A stretch of DNA of 64,000 bases from UBA1952 sp965246785 (lineage in GTDB: Bacteria > Bacteroidota > Bacteroidia > Chitinophagales > Chitinophagaceae): positions 248,001 through 312,000 of the forward strand of contig CBDFFM010000006.1 of assembly GCA_965246785.1 (NCBI GenBank). The letters are read 5' to 3'. This document shows positions 59,758-64,000 of the stretch, in pieces. The translations under genes were made by a program, and so were the position numbers. Numbering within the stretch: the first letter of the stretch is position 1; the number at the start of each line of letters is the position of its first letter. The notes beneath the pieces were generated by a model. That model made no database searches. It was not told the DNA's origin and saw only the letters and a list, made by a program, of their open reading frames with translations.

Positions 59758-61038
59758 ATGAAGAAAATTTATACAATACTGTTTTTGCTGTCTATTGCCG
59801 GCACTGCATCCAGCCAAACCCTGCTGAACGACCTTATGGACACCACGTCCACCCTGAGCAAAGGTTTCCTGTCGCTTTATCAGCAGTATAATTGGCTGCG
59901 CTTCTCCGGCTATCTGCAGCCGCAATGGCAACATGCCGAAAGCAAGGGCGCGCCATCTTTTAACGGCGGCGACTTCGCGACAAATTCAGACAATCGATTT
60001 ATGCTGCGCCGCGGCCGGATGCGTATTGATTACCTGCGCCGCAACGATGCCGGCTATCCGCAGGCCCAGCTCGTCTTTCAGTTTGACGGTACTGAACGGG
60101 GCTTTGCTATCCGCGATTACTGGGGGCGGGTTTTTGAAAATAAGCTGCACATCTTTTCCGTTACAGCCGGCATGTTTGCCCGGCCCTTTGGCTACGAGGT
60201 AAACCTTGGCTCCGCTGACCGCGAAAGCCCGGAGCGCGGCCGCGCATCGCAATTGCTCATGCGCACTGAGCGCGACCTCGGTGTGATGATCACCGCTGAA
60301 CCGCGTAAGGATGGTGGCAAGCTGCATTGGCTGCGTGCAGATGTAGCGCTGGTAAACGGTCAAGGCCTTACCGGCACTGCCGACTATGACTCGCACAAAG
60401 ACATCATTAGCCGGATTTACAGTAAGCCACGACGGCTTGGAAGGAGCCGCTGGTTGCTATCGGGCGGCATATCGGTGTACAATGGCGGCATTGTGAATCC
60501 GGCTGCCGTGCTTTATCACAACGACGGCGCGAACATGCTGAAGGATTCTTCGGCAGACAACATTAATAAGCTCGCGCCGCGACAGTATTATGGCGCCGAT
60601 GCACAGCTAAAAATTCCGAACAAGAAAGGTTTCACAGAACTCCGGGCAGAATACCTGCGCGGCCAGCAAACCGGGCAACTTCTGACGAGCGAAACGCCCG
60701 GCGTGCTTACCGGCCCTCTTGCCTCTCGGCATTTCGACGCGGCTTACTTCTACTTTATCCAGCACCTCGGCAGCCTGAAGCATCAGGTCGTAGTCAAGTA
60801 CGACTGGTACGACCCGAATACGGATGCAGCCGGCGATGCGGTTTCCGCCGCTCATGGTCATACGGTGGCGGATGTAAAGTTCTCCACCATCGGTGGCGGC
60901 TATCTGTGGTATGTGAACCCGAATGTGCGGCTGATGCTTTATTACGAGCACCCAATGAATGAAGCCACCTCACTGGCAGGCTATGGAGAAGACCTGAAAG
61001 ACGATGTGTTTACTGCGCGGCTTCAGTTCCGGTTTTAA
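59758..61038 (+). CDS. OprO/OprP-type phosphate-selective porin
   Basis: The product is 426 residues. A signal peptide ends TASSQ. The body has the porin O/P pattern: LRFSGYLQPQWQHAES, RFMLRRGRMRIDYLRRNDAG and PFGYEVNLGSADRESPER, and ends KDDVFTARLQFRF with terminal Phe. It probably admits phosphate across the outer membrane, serving the divergently encoded PiT transporter. Its 3' end overlaps the end of the LysE gene by 29 bases. Confidence 0.9.
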   Translation: MKKIYTILFLLSIAGTASSQTLLNDLMDTTSTLSKGFLSLYQQYNWLRFSGYLQPQWQHAESKGAPSFNGGDFATNSDNRFMLRRGRMRIDYLRRNDAGYPQAQLVFQFDGTERGFAIRDYWGRVFENKLHIFSVTAGMFARPFGYEVNLGSADRESPERGRASQLLMRTERDLGVMITAEPRKDGGKLHWLRADVALVNGQGLTGTADYDSHKDIISRIYSKPRRLGRSRWLLSGGISVYNGGIVNPAAVLYHNDGANMLKDSSADNINKLAPRQYYGADAQLKIPNKKGFTELRAEYLRGQQTGQLLTSETPGVLTGPLASRHFDAAYFYFIQHLGSLKHQVVVKYDWYDPNTDAAGDAVSAAHGHTVADVKFSTIGGGYLWYVNPNVRLMLYYEHPMNEATSLAGYGEDLKDDVFTARLQFRF

Positions 61039-61696
61039 CGGCCGGTACTTCTTTCTTTTCCTTGCCCAGCTTTACGCCCAGCACAGCCAGCGTAATAATC
61101 AGTACGCCGAAACCGAGCAAAATGCACGCTGAAATTTTATTCAGGTACATCATTAGTCGCAGCGTGAGGCGCTTACGGATGGAGTCGGCCAGCAGCACTT
61201 TCAGGAAGTCCACGCCAAGCACCAGGCTCAGGCAGGACGTGAAGAAGGCGAAGCGGTAAAGGTGGTCGTGGGAGGCGACGGCGGTTACGGCAAACAGCCA
61301 GTTGAAGATGACGGCAGGGTTGAGTGAATTGATGAGAAAGCCCGAAATGAGGATACGCAGGTAATGCCCGTGGCCTACTTCTGCCAGCTTCTGTGAAGGC
61401 CGCTGTGGCTTAAACTTAGACAGCAGCCCCACAAGGCCGATGATAATCAGCACACCGCCGCCGCCGTATTCCAGAATGCGCTCGTACTTGTACAGCCTCT
61501 CCAGCAGCGGAGCGGCCAGATTTGCCAGCGTTACATACAGAATATCGGAAAGCGAAACACCAAGCACAAAGGCGGCCCCGCTCTTCCAGCTATGGTTCAT
61601 GCTGTAGCGGATGACGGCAAAGAGGGTAGGGCCAACCGATATGGCCATAAACAGGCCAAGCAGCAATCCGCCAACCACTGAGCCGTAATTCGCCAT
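61010..61696 (-). CDS. LysE-family exporter
   Basis: The product is 228 residues with six predicted helices. LysE pattern: GLLLGLFMAISVGPTLFAVI at the N-terminus, then AFVLGVSLSDILYVTLANL and LISGFLINSLNPAVIFNWL. Members export amino acids or related metabolites; the substrate is unknown. The ATG at 61696 is the family start; the upstream frame to 61816 is ignored. TACCTTTC sits 7 bases before the ATG, close to a -7 box. Confidence 0.88.
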   Translation of the reverse strand: MANYGSVVGGLLLGLFMAISVGPTLFAVIRYSMNHSWKSGAAFVLGVSLSDILYVTLANLAAPLLERLYKYERILEYGGGGVLIIIGLVGLLSKFKPQRPSQKLAEVGHGHYLRILISGFLINSLNPAVIFNWLFAVTAVASHDHLYRFAFFTSCLSLVLGVDFLKVLLADSIRKRLTLRLMMYLNKISACILLGFGVLIITLAVLGVKLGKEKKEVPAVKTGTEAAQ

Positions 61697-61797
61697 GCGG
61701 GAAAGGTAAGGAATAGGCAGTGGAGCGGCACAAGGCCGCACCGTTCTTAAAGAGGGGCTAATAAAAGCGTTCCTAATCGCGTCCGGTATATCGGGCC

Positions 61798-61805
61798 TAC
61801 ATTTG
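61798..61805 (+). promoter_or_regulatory. Candidate -7 box TACATTTG
   Basis: TACATTTG matches TAnnTTTG and lies 20 bases before the ATG at 61826. Confidence 0.42.
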
Positions 61806-61825
61806 CTGCCCGCCATCTGCTGCCG

Positions 61826-62587
61826 ATGAAGCTCCGCTGTCTATTACTTCTACCTGCCCTTTTTTGCGCCTTCAATGCCCTTGCCCAACCGCCCTTGCCG
61901 GATATGGTGGGTGTTACGCAAAAAGGCCTCAACATCCTTAGCTGGACTTCTCAATACGACAAGCTCAAGAGCATTGCCGTGCAGCGCAGCGCGGATTCGT
62001 TTTTCAATTACACGACTATTGGCTATGTGAAGGATTTGAAGAAGGGGCCGCAGGCATTCATTGACGGCCATCCGCTCCCAGGCAAAAACTGGTATCGCCT
62101 TCAAATCGTCTTCGGTTCCGACCTGAACTGGTATTCCAATCGTATCAAGCTGTTCGTAGATAGCGCTCAACTCCTCATGCAGCGCGTGATGCCCCCCAAT
62201 GATTCGCTGCAAAAGCTGGCTGCACGCGTGCGCTTCACAGATACCACCGGCAACTCGGCGCTGCACCTTGCAGGGCCGCCAAAGCCAGTGCTGAGCGTGA
62301 CCGTACCGGATGCTTCCGCTGTGGACGCATATGCTTATATCAAGAGCGAGTACGTCTTTACCAATCCCTTCACCGGACATGTGAATGTGGAGATTAAAGA
62401 CGCGAAGCAGTACCGCTATAGCCTTCTGTTTTTTGATACGAAGGATGCACGAATACTGGAAGTGCCCCGCATCCCGGAGCCGGCAGTCATTATTGACAAG
62501 CGCAACTTTCAGCGCAAGGGTATCTATCGCTTTGAGCTTTCCAGAGACAAGGAGAAGCTGGAGATGGGGTACATAACTATTTACTAA
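61826..62587 (+). CDS. Secreted protein of unknown function, fibronectin-like start
   Basis: The product is 253 residues. A signal peptide ends ALAQPP. The first domain (GLNILSWTSQYDKLKSIAVQ, then FFNYTTIGYV) looks like the fibronectin type III-style module seen in envelope proteins of Chitinophagaceae. A second beta-rich domain follows (YIKSEYVFTNPFTGHVNVEI, ending KLEMGYITIY). No catalytic motif is seen. Role unknown. Confidence 0.7.
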   Translation: MKLRCLLLLPALFCAFNALAQPPLPDMVGVTQKGLNILSWTSQYDKLKSIAVQRSADSFFNYTTIGYVKDLKKGPQAFIDGHPLPGKNWYRLQIVFGSDLNWYSNRIKLFVDSAQLLMQRVMPPNDSLQKLAARVRFTDTTGNSALHLAGPPKPVLSVTVPDASAVDAYAYIKSEYVFTNPFTGHVNVEIKDAKQYRYSLLFFDTKDARILEVPRIPEPAVIIDKRNFQRKGIYRFELSRDKEKLEMGYITIY

Positions 62588-62730
62588 AAGGCCGTTGGAA
62601 TGAAGCTATTAAGTCAAAACAAGCGCTCCGCTGGAAATAACCTTCCCGTTTAAGCGTTATGGAACTGTGTTCGGATACCGCATCAAAAGGCCTCATTTTG
62701 TTCTAAACCATTTTAAGACTGTACGATAGA

Positions 62731-63399
62731 ATGCTTCAAAAAATAGCTTTAGCCACCTTGGGATTGATGCTTAGCCTGTCGCTGAAGGCGGCTGCCCAAA
62801 ACCCGGCGGATTATTATGAAGAAGTGCCGCGCACCTTCTATGGCGGATTGGTCGCGGGTGCAAACTTTACGCAGGTGGATGGCGACAACTACGCGGGCTA
62901 TCACCGCGTAGGCATCAATGCCGGCGGCATTGTCTATACGAAGTTTGATGAGCACTTTGCGGCTTCCATTGAAATTCTGTATTCCCAAAAGGGCAGCCGT
63001 GGCCACCATGCGCAAGAAAACGGAAATCACAACATCGTGGACGGCTATAAGCTCCAACTGAATTACGCAGAGGTGCCGCTACAGCTCTGCTACTTTGACC
63101 GGCGGCGCTCGCACTTTGGCGCGGGCCTCTCCATAGCACGATTGGTGAGTGTGAAGGAGGAAGGCACGCTGAACGGCGTGACATACACCGACTTTGACAA
63201 GTTTCCGGTGAAGAAGATGGATTATAACTTCATCATTGGCGGCAATCTGCATCTGTGGCAGGGCTTATTCCTGAATGTGCGCTTTCAGTACTCGCTTGTC
63301 CCCATCCGTAAAGGCACCGATAATGTACCGCCGGAATTCAGCGGGCGCGCGGAGCAGTACAACAATATGTGGACGGTACGGCTGATGTACCTGTTTTAG
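62731..63399 (+). CDS. PorT-like outer-membrane beta-barrel protein
   Basis: The product is 222 residues. A signal peptide ends AAAQ. The barrel of about 8 strands has typical porin-family/OMP_b-brl_2 segments: TFYGGLVAGANFTQVDGDNY, RVGINAGGIVYTKFDEHFA, LNYAEVPLQLCYF and the terminal WTVRLMYLF. This fold is shared with PorT of the T9SS, but a T9SS role is not shown. It is separate from the previous gene by 143 bases with no recognised element. Confidence 0.8.
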   Translation: MLQKIALATLGLMLSLSLKAAAQNPADYYEEVPRTFYGGLVAGANFTQVDGDNYAGYHRVGINAGGIVYTKFDEHFAASIEILYSQKGSRGHHAQENGNHNIVDGYKLQLNYAEVPLQLCYFDRRRSHFGAGLSIARLVSVKEEGTLNGVTYTDFDKFPVKKMDYNFIIGGNLHLWQGLFLNVRFQYSLVPIRKGTDNVPPEFSGRAEQYNNMWTVRLMYLF

Positions 63400-63423
63400 G
63401 GAAGAGAAGGGCTATCAAAAAGC

Positions 63424-63454
63424 AAAAGTCCCGGAATCAGATTCCGGGACTTTT
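63424..63454 (+). terminator. Intrinsic terminator, bidirectional
   Basis: AAAAGTCCCGGAAT pairs perfectly with ATTCCGGGACTTTT across CAG. It lies between the convergent PorT-like and anti-sigma genes, with A/T runs on both sides. Confidence 0.92.
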
Positions 63455-63505
63455 ATTATTTAATACCAACCATTCACTATTCATTCCTTCTTCCCTCCTT
63501 CTTTC

Positions 63506-64000
63506 CTAAGCCGGCATCTTCCCCATCAGAAAAATCTTATCCGTTGTTGGCGCAGGGTTGCCGCCGGCTTTCTCAAGAGATACGGCGAATGCCTGCCCTG
63601 ATGCGATGGACTTGGGTACTCTCTGCATACCTCCGGTCATGGCCACTTCATTGTCCATCATACCAAGGTCAACGGGCTTACCGTCCGCGATAGCCCAGAG
63701 CTGATATTGCATGCCCGCAGGCGGCGGAGGGAGCTTTTGTACGGATACGTAGCCTTCGCCCTTTGCCTTGTCGTAATACATCGTTGCCGCCATAGCATGG
63801 CCGGGCTGTGTGCTGAGCATAGGCACAGGCATCATGCCTGGCTGGGCCATCATATCTGCCTCACGCTTGTAGCGGTCTATGGAGGCAGTGAGCGTTAGCT
63901 GCTGTGTGCCCATGGCATCTACCTTTTGCTGGAGGGATGCAAGAGAGGCTTGGTCGGTATTGCGGCCGCTCCAGAGCATGAAGTTGGTTACTACGCTTCC
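63506..64000 (-). CDS. Anti-sigma factor (RskA-type), partial (5' end outside window)
   Basis: The frame runs off the window edge; about 164 C-terminal residues are visible. A short coiled-coil segment (SLASLQQKVDAMGTQQLTL) precedes a periplasmic beta domain with the anti-sigma-K pattern: ATMYYDKAKGEGYVSVQKLP, GMQYQLWAIADGKPVDLG and FAVSLEKAGGNPAPT. The family binds an ECF sigma factor through its N-terminal zinc region, which lies outside the window. The cognate sigma gene is likely just beyond the edge. Confidence 0.85.
   Translation of the reverse strand, partial: GSVVTNFMLWSGRNTDQASLASLQQKVDAMGTQQLTLTASIDRYKREADMMAQPGMMPVPMLSTQPGHAMAATMYYDKAKGEGYVSVQKLPPPPAGMQYQLWAIADGKPVDLGMMDNEVAMTGGMQRVPKSIASGQAFAVSLEKAGGNPAPTTDKIFLMGKMPA

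Overview
The window looks like a chromosomal segment from a Bacteroidota bacterium, most likely of the Chitinophagaceae/Chitinophagales type. This is an inference from gene content: type IX secretion sorting domains, DUF5689 and DUF4421 proteins, an Rpb6-type omega subunit, HscA, a DUF721 protein, SulP plus beta-carbonic anhydrase, and TAnnTTTG promoter -7 boxes in place of Shine-Dalgarno-rich leaders. Most of it is ordinary housekeeping DNA on both strands. I saw no rRNA, tRNA, CRISPR array or prophage.

Layout. 1-2.8 kb: M16 protease (cut by the window edge) and glmM. 2.8-6.1 kb: pdeM, a 31-codon tonB remnant, and a small accessory block (beta-barrel protein, a lipoprotein gene with an in-frame amber codon, and an XRE regulator). 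6.1-10.2 kb: trhO, a PspC protein, nnr and a DUF4421 protein. 10.2-11.6 kb: a perfectly periodic 21-bp palindromic array, then an intact IS982-family element inserted exactly at the end of nupC. 11.6-22 kb: nupC, rimM-trmD-rplS, a glycine-zipper protein, an MlaD-like protein, an OstA-like protein and aspartate kinase, hscA and a 2OG-Fe(II) oxygenase. 22-31.8 kb: smc with a palindromic repeat inside its hinge-coding region, a run of small envelope or unknown genes, a second degenerate 21-bp periodic array, and two T9SS cargo genes. 31.9-37.8 kb: pnp and rpsO (each with a one-base frameshift), a DUF721 protein, a YjjG-type phosphatase, bamD-omega and a YdeI-type protein. 37.8-39.75 kb: a repeat-rich accessory island with a membrane protein plus XRE pair between direct repeats, and a small GIY-YIG nuclease between nested inverted repeats. 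39.7-46.9 kb: a secreted nuclease/phosphatase-like protein, TonB receptor, DUF5689 lipoprotein, a frameshifted T9SS protein and a DinB protein. 46.9-53.4 kb: pfkA, carbonic anhydrase plus SulP, TPR and SurA-like proteins. 53.4-64 kb: a two-SWIM SNF2 helicase, a phosphate-uptake cluster (PiT with an embedded PDZ domain, DUF47/PhoU-like partner, divergent OprP-type porin), a LysE exporter, two envelope proteins and an anti-sigma factor cut by the window edge.

Most notable: (1) the GIY-YIG gene enclosed by 52-bp inverted repeats, themselves enclosed by a second palindromic repeat; (2) the 12 x 21-bp array of palindromic A/T cores; (3) a 22-bp perfect palindrome, of the same family as an intergenic one, carried in frame inside smc; (4) a PDZ domain inside a PiT phosphate transporter; (5) the IS982 insertion that donates the nupC stop codon with almost no change to the protein. 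Several frameshifts (rpsO, pnp, one T9SS gene) include homopolymer runs and may be sequencing errors.
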